Of a stretch of 64,000 nt of DNA, positions 21,426-32,045 are shown piece after piece. This stretch comes from Benincasa hispida (lineage: Eukaryota > Streptophyta > Magnoliopsida > Cucurbitales > Cucurbitaceae). The translations under genes were made by a program, and so were the position numbers. The notes under the pieces were generated by a model that was not told the DNA's origin, did not search any database, and saw only the letters and a list, made by a program, of their open reading frames with translations. The stretch lies in the NCBI RefSeq assembly GCF_009727055.1, contig NC_052349.1, forward strand, positions 44,831,482 to 44,895,481, read 5' to 3'. The stretch's first letter is position 1. Every line of letters starts with the position of its first letter.

Positions 21426-22874
21426 CACCTCTTTTATACAGATTCGGCTTATCCCAATAATAATGTTTGCATTCATGCTTGAGCTTCTACTGTTGATGAT
21501 ATGTATAATCTTTAGGAAATTGTTCAGAAACCAAATAATTAACGATGTCCGCATACCAGGGAAATTCTTCTATGTGGAACAGTTGCTCGTCTAGAAACAC
21601 GACACTCACTTTAGATTCATTGCGGTCAACATTGGGATTTTTCAGTCTGGACAAGTGATCCGCAACTTGATTCTCTGTCCCCTTCCGATCAATTATATCG
21701 ATATCAAATTCTTGAAGGAGGAGAACCCATCTAATCAACCTCGGCTTTGCGTCCTTCTTTTTCATTAAATATTTGATTGCCGAGTGATCGGTGTGAATGA
21801 GTACCTTGGTTCCCAATAGATATGCCCTGAATTTCTCCAACGCAAAAATCACAGTCAGGAGTTCTTTTTCAGTGGTGATATAATTGATTTGAGTAGGGTT
21901 AAGAGTTTTACTTGCATATGCGATGGGGTGCAAAATTGTTTTCTTCTTTTGCGCTAATGCGGCCCCCATCGCATACCCACTTGCGTCACACATGATTTCG
22001 AACGGCAGTGCCCAATCCGACCAATCAAGACGGGTGCAGTAATCAGTGCATCTTTTAAAATTCGGAATGCGTTGAGGCAATTGTTGTCAAATTCAAACTT
22101 TCTGTCCGTCTCTAACAACACACTCAGTGATCGTGCAATCTTAGAAAAGTCTTTAACGAATCGTCTATAGAATCCAGCATGCCCCAAGAAGCTTCGCACA
22201 GCCTTTACGCTGGTTGGTGGTGGAAGTTTTTCAATTGCATCGATCTTTGCTTTGTCCACCTCCAACCCTTCCCGGGAGACTTTGTGTCCCAACACTTACC
22301 CTCTTTCACCATGAAGTGACATTTTTCCCAGTTGAGCACCAAATTCGTCTCTTCTTCATCTCTTCAGAATTTTCTCCAAATTGGCTAGGCAGACTTCAAT
22401 ACGTGTTCCTATAAACGAAGAAGTCATCCATAAATATTTCCACTGAGTCCTCGAGATAATCTGAAAAGATCGCCATCATGCACCTTTGGAACGTGCTCGG
22501 CACATTGCGGAGGCCAAACAGCATGCGATGAAAAGCAAATGTCCCATATGGGCAAGTGAATGTGGTCTTGTCTTGGTCTTCAAGAGCTATCATTATTTGA
22601 TTGTACCTGGCATATCCATCCAAGAAGCAATAAAAATCGTTCCCTACTAATCTGTCCAGCATTGATTGATGAATGGAAAAGGGAAGTGATCTTTCTTTGT
22701 GGCCACATTCAATTTGCGGTAGTCCATGCAGATGCACCATCCAGTGATGGTTCTTTACGGCATTAATTCATTGTGCTAATTTGGGACTACCGTCATTCCT
22801 CCTTTCTTCAGCACACATTACACGAGGCTGACCCACGTGCTATCTGCAATGAGATAGATAATGCCCGCATCCAG
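21426..22874 (-). pseudogene. right Ath-3 reverse transcriptase and RNase H
   Basis: RT blocks on the minus strand: FYCFLDGYARYNQIMI (about 22630), GTFAFHRMLFGLRN (about 22530), catalytic FMDDFF (about 22420), and FLGHAGFYRRFVKDFSKIA (about 22180-22130). RNase H is complete here: first Asp in [14 protein letters not shown] (about 21990), Glu in [20 protein letters not shown] (about 21875), third Asp in [12 protein letters not shown] (about 21800) and ADHLSRL (about 21655). The start of the integrase zinc region follows before the gap. Frame shifts near 22850, 22350, 22300 and 22050 inactivate it. Compare Ath-1, where the central RNase H is deleted. Confidence 0.87.
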
Positions 22875-23956
22875 TCATTTGATAATCTCCTTTTTGACAA
22901 CCTCCTTCATCGCAGGGTTAAGTCTGCGTTGATTTTTAATAGTTTCTTTGTGGTCGTCCTCAAACCGAATGTGGTGCATGCAGTACGCGAGGCTAATTTC
23001 TATGATGTCAGTGAGCATCCAGCCAATTGTTCGCACATGTTTCTTAAGAATACTTATCAATGCATTCTCTTGATCTTCGTTGAGCGCAGAGGAAATTATC
23101 ACTAGCAGCTTCTCATTCTGCCCCAGAAATGCGTACTTCAAATGTGTTGGTAGGGTTTTCAATTCAAGTGTTGGTGGTTCCATGAGAGAAGGTTGCGTTT
23201 TTTTTCTTTCTTCATTTGGCTCTTCTTCTTGTGTTGCGATCGTTCCTTCTTCTTTGTTTGTTTTTGGTACTATCGCATTGCAGGTAGCTACAGATGCGTT
23301 GGCATCCTCTTCTTCACACTCTTCATTAGACTTTTCTTCTTCAATCAAATTCAGGTCATCATCAGAATCTTGCAGGTCTTCCTCATTCGAAAATTTCATG
23401 GTACGAAGTATATTAAACTTGAGCTTCTGTCTGTTTATGCTCAAAGTGATTTCTCCTTTGTGCACATCAACTTGAGTGCACCCATTGATAGAAAAGGTCA
23501 CCCCAAAATGATGGGTACATCCTTGTCGGCCTCATAATCTAGAATGATGAAGTCAGCTGGCAAAATAAATTTATCAATTGTGATCAGCACATCTTTCACC
23601 TTACCTTTTAGATGAACCAGAGATCTGTCAGTCAATTGAAGAGTCACGGAGGTGGGCACAAGTTGCCCCACATTTAGTTGTCGAAAATTTGACAGCGACA
23701 TCAAATTTATGCTAGCCCCCAAGTCACACAGGACTTGCCCAATAGAGAGTCCTCCTATGGAGCAAGGAATAGTGAAACTCCCAGGATCGCTCATCTTCGA
23801 TGGGATAATAGATTTGGAACTTTGCGTTAATGCCACCGTGGCAAATTTTCCAGCGCCTCTCTTCTTAGTTACCATGTCCTTCATAAACTTGGTATAGGCA
23901 GGCATTTCCTCAATCGCTTTACTGAAAGGAATATTAACATGTAATTGTTTTAACAT
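22875..23956 (-). pseudogene. right Ath-3 protease region
   Basis: It has MLKQLHVNIPFSKAIEEM at the start (23956), the active-site stretch CDLGASINLMSLSN (about 23735-23690), and IILDYEADKDVPIILG (about 23545-23500), the usual end of the protease fold. A frame change at about 23500 separates it from a Glu-rich linker (23400-23150: NEEDLQDSDDDLNLIEEEK and similar) leading to RT. The D-L-G triad is the same as in Ath-1. Confidence 0.83.
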
Positions 23957-24007
23957 AGACAGGAATCGTTGGTACTATATCACTTCGTTTTTCTTCTTCC
24001 TTAGTCT

Positions 24008-25538
24008 CTATAGGAAGGGTGGTAACTCAACTTTCACGGTTCCCGTTTCATTTGACTTTAAGGTTGACGCAACCTCAGGTTCTAATACTTCATTTTCTCT
24101 TTCTTCTCCTAGCGTTACCAAAATCTCAGGCTCCGTTGCGATCAAAGTTGATTTATTCTGCTCCTTCTTTTCTCCTTCCACAATCTTTCCACTGGGAAAT
24201 GTCACAACCTGACATTGCTCCTTTCCTAATCCCCCTGGGTTGCGTGGAAGCTCGGTTGAACTTGGCAATGCCCCTTGCAGTCTACTTTTTAGCTCATTCG
24301 TAATCTGGCCCATTTGCAATTCGAGGTTGCAGATGGACGTAGCCTGACTTTGTAGCAATGTCTCGTTTTTCTCTATATATTGCTTCAATAGGCTCTTGAG
24401 AGAAGAAGATTGTGTTGGTTGTTGTGAGCTACTTGCTTGGTTGCTCTGTTGACCGTTGTTGCGTTGGAAGAATCCTAGTGGCCCTTCTTTTTGCGCCACA
24501 GATTGAAAATTTTGTTGTTAGTTCTTCCAGGCAAAATTGGGGTGGTTTCTCCACTCGTGGTTGTAAGTGTTTGAAAAGGGATTATTCTTTACAAAATATA
24601 AATACTGTGGATTATGCGGGCAATCTTCCATCGCATGCCCATCACCGCAAGTCGCACACCTTGTGGTGTTTTGACTTATTGCGTTGATTTGCCCACCTTG
24701 CGGTGTTGGGCTGCTGATTACCATTCCTTGAATCAAATTCATCATTTCGGTCATTTGGTTTTGTAATGAAATAATGTCACCGTTATTTGCGTCAGAATCT
24801 TTGAGTCTTAATCTTTGGTCACTCTCCCTTCAGTCTTCATGGTTCTTGGAGATGCGGTCCAGGATATTCTTCGCCTCATCGTAAGTTTTGTCAAGCAGAC
24901 CATCAGCTGCTACTGCATTGGCAGCGATCTGCGAAGCAGGATTCAAATCGTGATAGAAAATTTCCATTTGCAGGTAGTCTGGCTGCCCATTATGCGGATA
25001 ATCTCGGACCAACCTTTTAAACCTCGCCCAAGCATCACTGAGCGATTCGTCCATCTCTTGTTCAAAATTAGTAATAAGCTTTCTTCGTCTTGCATTCTCA
25101 GTAGGTGGAAAATATTTTGTTCATTAATTTCTCCACCACCTGCTCCCAAGAAGTAATCTCTCCTGGTTCGAGTGAATAAGCCCATTTCCTAGCCTGATCA
25201 CAGAGAGAAAATGGGAATAACGTTAGTCGAACTTCTTCAGCAGAGATGTTTGGGAACACAAAAGTATTACAGATTTCAATAAAACTTCGGATGTGGGCGT
25301 GCAGATCTTCACCACGCCTTTCTCCAAATTAACTTGCAGCCTTGATCATCTGCAGCATCACCGGTTTCATTTCAAATCTACTTCCATCTAAGGCAGGCCT
25401 CATGATTCCCGGAGAGAAATCATAGAGGTTTGGCGATGCATAGTCCCTAATGGGCCTATTGCAATCGTTTTCCAACAGAATCAGATTTGCCATGACATTG
25501 TTGTTGTTTGGCACTCCATTTCCAGGCTGTTCCGCCAT
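24008..25538 (-). pseudogene. right Ath-3 gag (broken)
   Basis: The start is at an ATG (25538-25536, MAEQPGNGVPNNNN), 78 bases inside the primer site. Next is RDYASPNLYDFSPGIMRP (about 25455-25400). A frame change at about 25330 follows, then the helical core with MEIFYHDLNPASQIAANAV (about 24965-24910) and AKNILDRISKNHED (about 24870-24830). The knuckle CATCGDGHAMEDCPHNPQ (about 24660-24605) has its Cys and His residues. The C-terminal linker is Gln/Ser-rich (24499-24360). Frame shifts near 25330, 25185-25050 and 24500 make it inactive. About 95% similar by eye to the left unit. Confidence 0.86.
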
Positions 25539-25615
25539 CTCTTCTTTGTCGGATTGTGGTTGAGAGTTCTGCAAAGAAATCACAAAAATTACCGTTAACA
25601 ACTATTTTGCCGAAG

Positions 25616-25633
25616 TCCCCGGCAACGGCGCCA
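25616..25633 (-). promoter_or_regulatory. primer-binding site of right Ath-3 unit (tRNA-Asp), perfect
   Basis: The minus strand matches all 18 bases of TGGCGCCGTTGCCGGGGA, the complement of the tRNA-Asp(GUC) 3' end. This is the best preserved of the four Athila primer sites here. Confidence 0.95.
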
Positions 25634-25639
25634 AAAACT

Positions 25640-27309
25640 TGATGCGTTATTTTATTGAAAGGAAATATGGATGATATGCGTTGATGGATTACGTTGTGCA
25701 CTCAAGTTTCCTCAGCGTAATTCAAGTGTAAATTCCCCTGGGTTTCCTGGTAAGTTCAGGGTCGAACACAGGGACTTGTGAAAATAGTTACGTTGGTAAT
25801 ATTTATGAAAACTTTGTGGTAATCAAGTAAACAAATAAGTTTTGGGTGTGTTCTTTCGTTGATAAAAAAAAGAGTAAATACAGGAGGTGGATTTGAGAAA
25901 GATAGTTGTGTTGATAGATGCAATGAGTATGCGATGAACGGGTTGAGAAGGTCTTTTAGCTAGCGTTACTCGGGGAATGCGTCAAACCTTGCGATCATGT
26001 TACAACCATGCACAACAAGTCATTTCCCAATGTAAATGCGATGCTCCTAATTCTAGGACGCATGTGTTGAATGCAAAATGTCCATAGAGCTTATCCCTAA
26101 GTCTCTACTCTTGTCCTATCCGATGATGCAAAATGAATGAAAGCAAAGTGATCGCATACAATCATACCTTATTGCTAAGATGCATGTGATGCGCTAATAA
26201 CAAATAATGCTCATTCCTAACTGCCTATCTCCTGTCTATGCGTTTTAATCTGGTTCTTCCAAACCTAGATTCTGACCTGACCTTTCCAAGTCTAGATCCT
26301 GCCTTTAGACTACCCTCCCGAGTATCTCTAATAGACGAATAAAGCACACATAAACAAGATAATCGCAAAGATGAAGATTCCCTCGTTATGCTAGCTAACT
26401 ACTTCTCAACCCATTCAACTAATTTACCTACTCATGCATAAATAACAGAGAGTGAACAGATATAGAGAAAGACATTCCATTTTTATAACTAAGTTGAGTA
26501 CAAAATGACAATGGCAAGTAAAGGTAGAGAGCATGGTAGTAATTCCTTGCTGACCGAGGCTTTTTACACTGAATTTCTATTCTGATTCACAAATATTCCC
26601 GCTTCCATAGGCGTCGACCTTCTTTCTGTCTTGGAGCTTCCAGTGCTTTCTCAAGCTTAACGGAACGATCTACCAGCACACCTTCTTCCTCGTGTCCACC
26701 TTAAAATGAAATAAAACTATGGACAAAGGCGTTAACTTGTAAAATGATGAAGTAATCGACTGCTTAACCACTTCTATAAAGAATGCACTTGGTATTTATA
26801 GAGTTTCCATGGTGAAAGGCGGCTTCTCTCTCCCGGTTGTACAGATGGGACAACTTTAATTCCTAACTGACGCGCCAGATAATTATCACCGATAAAGCTG
26901 AATGTAGTTTGTGACCGTTATCGGCTGTCAACTTAATTTGGATCTGACTGCCATCAACTTTCTGTCCCATTTCTCTTAATTATCCTTTCACCCGGATGTG
27001 CCCACCATGTTGCGCTAACCAAGTTGTGGTGATTCTTCTTGGGTGAATGTTTGTGAGCACGATCAATGCAAAGTCTTGTGGTGAAGTTGCGCTCGACCAA
27101 TGTATTCCTATGATCGCAATCTCTGCATTGCGTTAACGCATATTTTGCACAGAAATGCAAATATCAACTGCTCTAATTCATTGGACGCATTTGACCGCAA
27201 TATTATAGAATTTATGCTTAATGGACGCAATTTAATCATATTTCATCAACGCAATCCAACATTGTTAAGAACTTAGTACTATGATAATGTGCATTTCTAC
27301 CCGTTATCA
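25640..27309 (-). repeat. right (5') LTR of Ath-3 (family A)
   Basis: A 1670-bp LTR, TG...CA bounded. It abuts ATAAG (27310-27314) and then Cop-1 coding sequence, so 27309 is the outer edge of the Ath-3 insertion. The TATA box is at 26793-26800. Confidence 0.92.
26793..26800 (-). promoter_or_regulatory. TATA box in right family-A LTR
   Basis: The minus strand reads CTCTATAAATACC. Confidence 0.6.
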
Positions 27310-27470
27310 ATAAGGGAGGTTATACAGTGAGGAGACATGATGGTCACAAAAATAGCTTCCTTGCACAATCTTGTTGATCCATTTACAAATACTCTCATAG
27401 TTAAAGTGTTTGAGGGTCATCTAGAGAGTCTAGGTCTATGAGATATGCACCACAATTTCTAGGGCAAGTG
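27310..27470 (+). pseudogene. Cop-1 RNase H tail
   Basis: The plus strand encodes the last part of a Ty1/copia RNase H: a DVIVTKIAS-like stretch, then DPFTNTL and VFEGHLESLGL, matching the ends of the Cop-2 and Cop-4 copies. The upstream part of the gene lies left of Ath-3, which is inserted here, and so outside the window. Confidence 0.8.
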
Positions 27471-27589
27471 GGAGATGTTATTGGGGATAGAGTATGCCCT
27501 AGTTTATTATATTAGTGTATATTATTGTGTTGTAATTATATATTCATTATTTTGTACACATCTCACTGGTTTTAGAACAAGTGGGAGAT

Positions 27590-28117
27590 TGTTGGGGTTT
27601 GTGTCCTAAATATTGTAGTTTGTAATATATAAACAAAATTTATTTATTCAATAAAATAAGGATTTTTTTTTATTTGACCATTAGACTTGTATAACTTAAT
27701 TCAATGAATTATGATCCAATGTTATTTTATGTAACTTGAACAATATGTGATAAACAAAAAGGTGGATCATGTTCAAGTAATAACCTAAATGGTCTGTAGT
27801 ATATGGATAAGATTGGGTGCCATATCTTGGTGACACTACAGATACATTCTACTTTGTAAATGTTACAAAAGTTGTATGTGTTACAAACGATTTGATCCAA
27901 ATCGTTCATGTGAAGACACGCAAGTGGAGGTATCCTATACAAAAGTTTGTATAAGACCGAACCTCGAAATGATTAATCTATCTTTATAACACTGTTGACT
28001 AAAGAGATTAACATTTCATAGGATAATCATAAGTAACTCGACCTCAATCCTGAGTGAGTTATGAACTTCGGTCTATGAGTGTAGTCTTTTGATTTGTATG
28101 GTTGAGAGTGGCCCGCC
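27590..28117 (+). repeat. Cop-1 3' LTR, first part
   Basis: Starts TGTTGGGGTTTGTGTCC directly after the purine-rich AAGTGGGAGAT polypurine tract (27579-27589). It is cut at 28117 by Cop-2 and resumes at 61473. The last five bases (CCGCC) and the first five after Cop-2 (TTGTC at 61468-61472) fit a target duplication in which C has changed to T three times. 27471-27589 is non-coding 3' sequence of Cop-1. Confidence 0.8.
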
Positions 28118-30045
28118 TATTGGGGTTGATGCTCTAAATATCATAAGGTCCTGTAGTTTGTAATTGTATTGTACAAACATCTTATTTATCTAATAAAACA
28201 TGTGATGTTTTATTTGACATTTAGTTGCATTAATCCAAAACCAATAAACTAACATCCAAGATTATCTTGTAGCTTAAACATGTATGTAGAGACATAAGTG
28301 GATCATGTTTAAGTGAGAACCTAAATGGTCTATAGTAGATGGATAAGGCTGGATACCTTATCTTGGTGACATTACGAGTACGACCCGTTGTGTAGATGTT
28401 ACAATGTTGTAAAGTTCTACAAATGATCTAATCCTGATCATTCATGTGAAGACATGTGAGCGGGGGTATTCTATACAAAGGAGCTTGTATAGAACCGGAC
28501 CACGGAGTGTTTAGTCTTATTATATAACATTGTTCATAATAGAGATTTACACTTCACGAGGATGACCAAAATCCTGTGTGAGTTGTGAACTCCTGCCTAT
28601 AAAGGTGATCCTTTGATTTTTATGGCTGAGAGTGGCCAGATCGCCAACTTAACAAGCCTAACATTTCGAGGATTCGTCATATTGGGGAGCTGAGAACACT
28701 ATTACATAAGAAGGAATTCACTCATTCCCCAACGTCGGGGTAAGTATATAAATTGCTCCCTTAAGAGTTGATTCCCGGACTTGAACAATGTGGCGTCACA
28801 CCCTCTCCTGGCCTGAGATGGGTTTGGTCATAGTTGGATTATGATTTATTGTTCATTAGAGGGATCGGTGGTACTTAAGGAGTTAGATGTAGCTATAGGG
28901 AAAAACGGTAATTTCGGCCCAGCTATACTTACGAGCAATTTGTGAAAGGTCATCGTACTGTTGATTGGTTATATCCAATGGACACATAGATGTATCTATA
29001 GTGCGAAAAGTGCAGTTGTCGGTCTTTAGTTGAGTGTCTGGCAGTTAACGAATGGTGAATATTTTAATTAAAGAGTTTAATTAATTATTCACATACCGTT
29101 GGAGCTTCAAGCTACAGGTCCATGAGGTCCCCTCAGTAGCTGAACGGGAATTATTGAGAATCAATTTTAGGATTAATTTGAATCAAATTAATTGAGAGAA
29201 TTAACTAAATGTGATATAATTAAGTTAATCTAATTATATATGATATAATTATTATAATGTATTTGATACATTATAATATAAAGTATCTATGAGAGAAAAT
29301 AAATATTTGAATATGATTCAAATATTAATTATGTGAATTAGATTCATATAATTAAACTCAATATAAATGTGATTTATATTAAATGTTGTTGGTGAAAGAA
29401 TAGAAACTATAGGTTATATATGTTATATTGGATATAACATATAGTTTAATATATATTATCTGATAAGGTAGTAATCATATAAATATATATTAAATTATTT
29501 ACTAAAATAAATTATTTTATTTTATTTTATTTTATTTGAAAAATAATTTTAGGGAGGGAGTTGTAACTCCCTCCCCCTTTTACTCTCTACAACGTGAGAG
29601 TGGGAAGTAGTTGGTTTAAATGTTCTTCTTCCTTCTGAAGATTGTTACAGAAGGCTCTACAAGTTTAAAAAATTCTTACTATCATTCTCCTCCTCTCTTC
29701 TCTCCAAAAATGTTCTCTTTCGAAATAGATAGAGCACACACAACTTCTAGATTCTCACTCAGAGAATACATAGGTAATATTCATGGTGGTGTCCTCACTG
29801 ACAGTTAGAAGGTTCAAGATTGTACGTGACAAGATTCTGAGAAGGAATTTTGTGAAGAAGGATTCTTCAGGGTAAGGTTTCTTAAACCCATTTACTTTTC
29901 TAGTTTAATCTTCTCAAGCATGCTGTAATTTTATTTCTTAAATGCATAATCTATTTGTATGTTTACTGTAGAATTTTAATTCTTTAAATTTTGGGTTTGA
30001 GTATGATCATGTCTTCCGCTCAAGCACCTTCAATGGTTTCTTTCA
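28118..30045 (+). repeat. Cop-2 5' LTR
   Basis: A 1928-bp LTR. It starts TATTGGGGTTGATGCTC (consensus TGTTGGGG, first G changed) and ends GGTTTCTTTCA. The right half is very AT-rich and includes a TTTTA run near 29514-29537. It contains a splice-donor-like GTAAGG at 29872. No promoter TATA box can be assigned with confidence among the many AT-rich words. Confidence 0.87.
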
Positions 30046-30047
30046 AA

Positions 30048-30059
30048 TGGTATCAAAAT
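30048..30059 (+). promoter_or_regulatory. primer-binding site of Cop-2 (tRNA-iMet)
   Basis: TGGTATCAAAAT, a decayed match to TGGTATCAGAGC, the complement of the initiator tRNA-Met 3' end, two bases inside the LTR. Cop-4 retains the perfect form. Confidence 0.85.
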
Positions 30060-30400
30060 GGGGTTTTTTTGCCCAATTTTTTCCAAAATTTTGGAATTAA
30101 TTTTACAGTTTCTGGTAGGATTTTTTATTTTGTAATTCATGTGATGAATGTTCTATTGAATGTATGGTTTTGCAATTATGGATGACTTTTGGGATTGGAC
30201 ATTTAGTTTATTGTTTTCTTTTTACAAAATTGGTTTGTAAGGGCCCATTTTTTTTGGTGTTTAAGTGCGATCAAGTCTGTAATTTAAAGTTTTGAGTCGC
30301 TCGTACTATTTCTGGTGTGTTTTCTAGAGAAAACAAAGTCTAAATAGGAAGAAGAAGAACAATCGTTTGAACGATTGCTAGGTGATTGCTAGGCGTGGCT

Positions 30401-30690
30401 CTAGGCAATCGTTGCTAAGTAATAGCACTAGGCAATCGTTGCTATGCGATAGCACCAGGTAATGGTTGTTATGCGATAGCATTAGGCAATCATTGCTATA
30501 CGATAACACTAGGCAATCGTTGCTATGCGATAGAACTGTGCAATCGTTGCGTATGGCATTGGATAATGGTTGCTATGCAAAAGCACTAGGCGTTCGTTGC
30601 TATGTGATAGCACTATGTGACCGTTGCTAGGTGTGGCGTTGGATAATCATTGCTTTGCGATGACGGTGGACGAACATTGCTAGGCAATTC
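30401..30690 (+). repeat. 27-bp tandem repeat array in Cop-2 leader
   Basis: Five successive units of exactly 27 bases at 30401, 30428, 30455, 30482 and 30509 (consensus start CTAGGCAATCGTTGCTATGC, end GATAGCA) are followed by about five more diverged ones up to 30690. Units abut directly with no spacers. It lies between primer site and gag, within the predicted intron. Confidence 0.9.
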
Positions 30691-30699
30691 AGGTCGAGC

Positions 30700-32045
30700 G
30701 GTTCAAGACCCGATTCACCCGTTTCGAATCAGATGACTATTATTTTGTAATAGTTAATTTTTCTTGGTTTTAGGTGTCCAATCCCAATCCATTAATTGTC
30801 TTTAAATTATGCATGTGAAGTATGATTTAATTTTTGTTATTATATGTCATATAGTATTAAATCCCACCATAGGTTATGCATTTAATTTCATGTATCATTT
30901 ATATTATCATTTATATTATAATTGTTATAATATATGTTTAGATGCATGATTTAATGTTATAGCATGCTCATGTATCATATAGTATAAATGTTATAATATA
31001 TACATGCATGCATTAATAACATATACATGCATCATTTATATTATAAGAGTTATAATATATACTTATAATATATAGTATGAATGTATATTTGAAGTATGTT
31101 ATTAATAAATTCATTACTTTTAGTATATAACTATTATGTATGTTAGTAATGAAATGGAATTGCATTAAGTATGTCATCACTTTAGGGTAATTTATAATTG
31201 TTATAAAATTACCTAAGTATACTCTACTTGCAATGTATGGTTTTAATTATTTCTTTTGTTTATAATTGTTATAATACAATGAAATTAGAAATTAAAATCG
31301 ATAAATCAGAATTGCATGCAAACCTTAGATTAAATTCATTTTTTAACATAGTTTTAAAATTTGAATTATATAGACCTAAGATCACATTTCTAATAAGATT
31401 AGAAATTTAATTTAATATTTTAATCGGATTAATAGGATTAAATTGATTCTTAATTAAAAGATTTAACATTGTAACAAATGTATTTAAAAGGAACCTTTTG
31501 TCTAAGGCAAGTTTTGTATAAGCTGGGATATTTAAGTTGATGGAAACGTAACGCCCCTAACTGGGAACTTACCTAGAAAAGTAAATTAGATAGATTTGTT
31601 ACAAGCATGAAATTATTGATCAACGTTTGTTAAAGTGTTTGATGAACCTTAATCAAAATTGTTTAACTATCCAAAGAAAATTTTGTTTCTAGGAACATTA
31701 AGCAATCACTTAGTTAAAATCGGTAGCCGGATTTTCCTAACTTAATTAACAATTAACCCTAGGTAAAATGCTCAGTGGGAGGAAAATGGGGTATATGATA
31801 CTTCATTTTATCCTCTTCACATTTCTCCCTAAAAGTTCATACCATGAGATCTATACTCAGCCTTGAGGTACCTTGAGTATAGATCAATATCAAGGTCAAT
31901 CGAGAGAGTGTTTAGTAAGTGGGAGTGGAACATGTGACAACACATCCCTCGGTCTCTTTCATTAGTTTGAAATAAAGTCTCATGCACGGCCTCATGCCAC
32001 CTTGAGTGTCCCTCTACAGATGATATTTTTGCATAACGCTTTATT
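30700..32045 (+). other. Cop-2 leader, AT-rich non-coding
   Basis: No gene. Between 30890 and 31080 there are at least three palindromic motifs of the form TATATTATAA-N3-TTATAATATA alternating with ATGCATG words. The corresponding region of Cop-3 (39700-39870) and Cop-4 (56880-57020) is alike. Confidence 0.7.

Larger units (their letters stand above)
11115..27309 (-). mobile_element. Ath-3: tandem Athila array with three LTRs
   Basis: LTR family A occurs at 11115-12397 (its left part displaced by Ath-2), 17409-19063 and 25640-27309. The middle LTR has a primer site and gag on its left and the polypurine/3' non-coding end of another copy on its right, so two internal regions share it. This is the product expected of unequal recombination between LTRs. 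The right unit (19064-25639) retains gag to integrase; the left one (12398-17408) has lost RT and integrase. The right edge is followed by ATAAG (27310-27314) and then Cop-1 RNase H, its insertion target. Confidence 0.82.

Noticed and set aside
20475..21594. Long open frames of 270-335 codons on both strands
   Set aside because: They run through the 735 N gap; unknown residues create the length. Only the ends are real sequence, and those belong to Athila pol.
23080..23537. Plus-strand frames of 131 and 114 codons
   Set aside because: Antisense to the Glu/Asp-rich linker of Athila pol; the Ser/Phe-rich composition is the reverse complement of that linker.
25616..25633. tRNA-Asp gene
   Set aside because: Only the last 18 bases of the tRNA are matched, in complement, beside an LTR. 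It is a primer-binding site; no cloverleaf is present.
29620..29808. 62-codon plus-strand frame in the Cop-2 LTR just upstream of the donor-like site
   Set aside because: Tempting as a leader peptide, but the corresponding stretch of the 3' LTR (45820-46010) does not keep the frame, so it is not supported.
30401..30690. Possible CRISPR-like array
   Set aside because: The 27-bp units abut directly with no unique spacers, and the setting is a plant retrotransposon leader.
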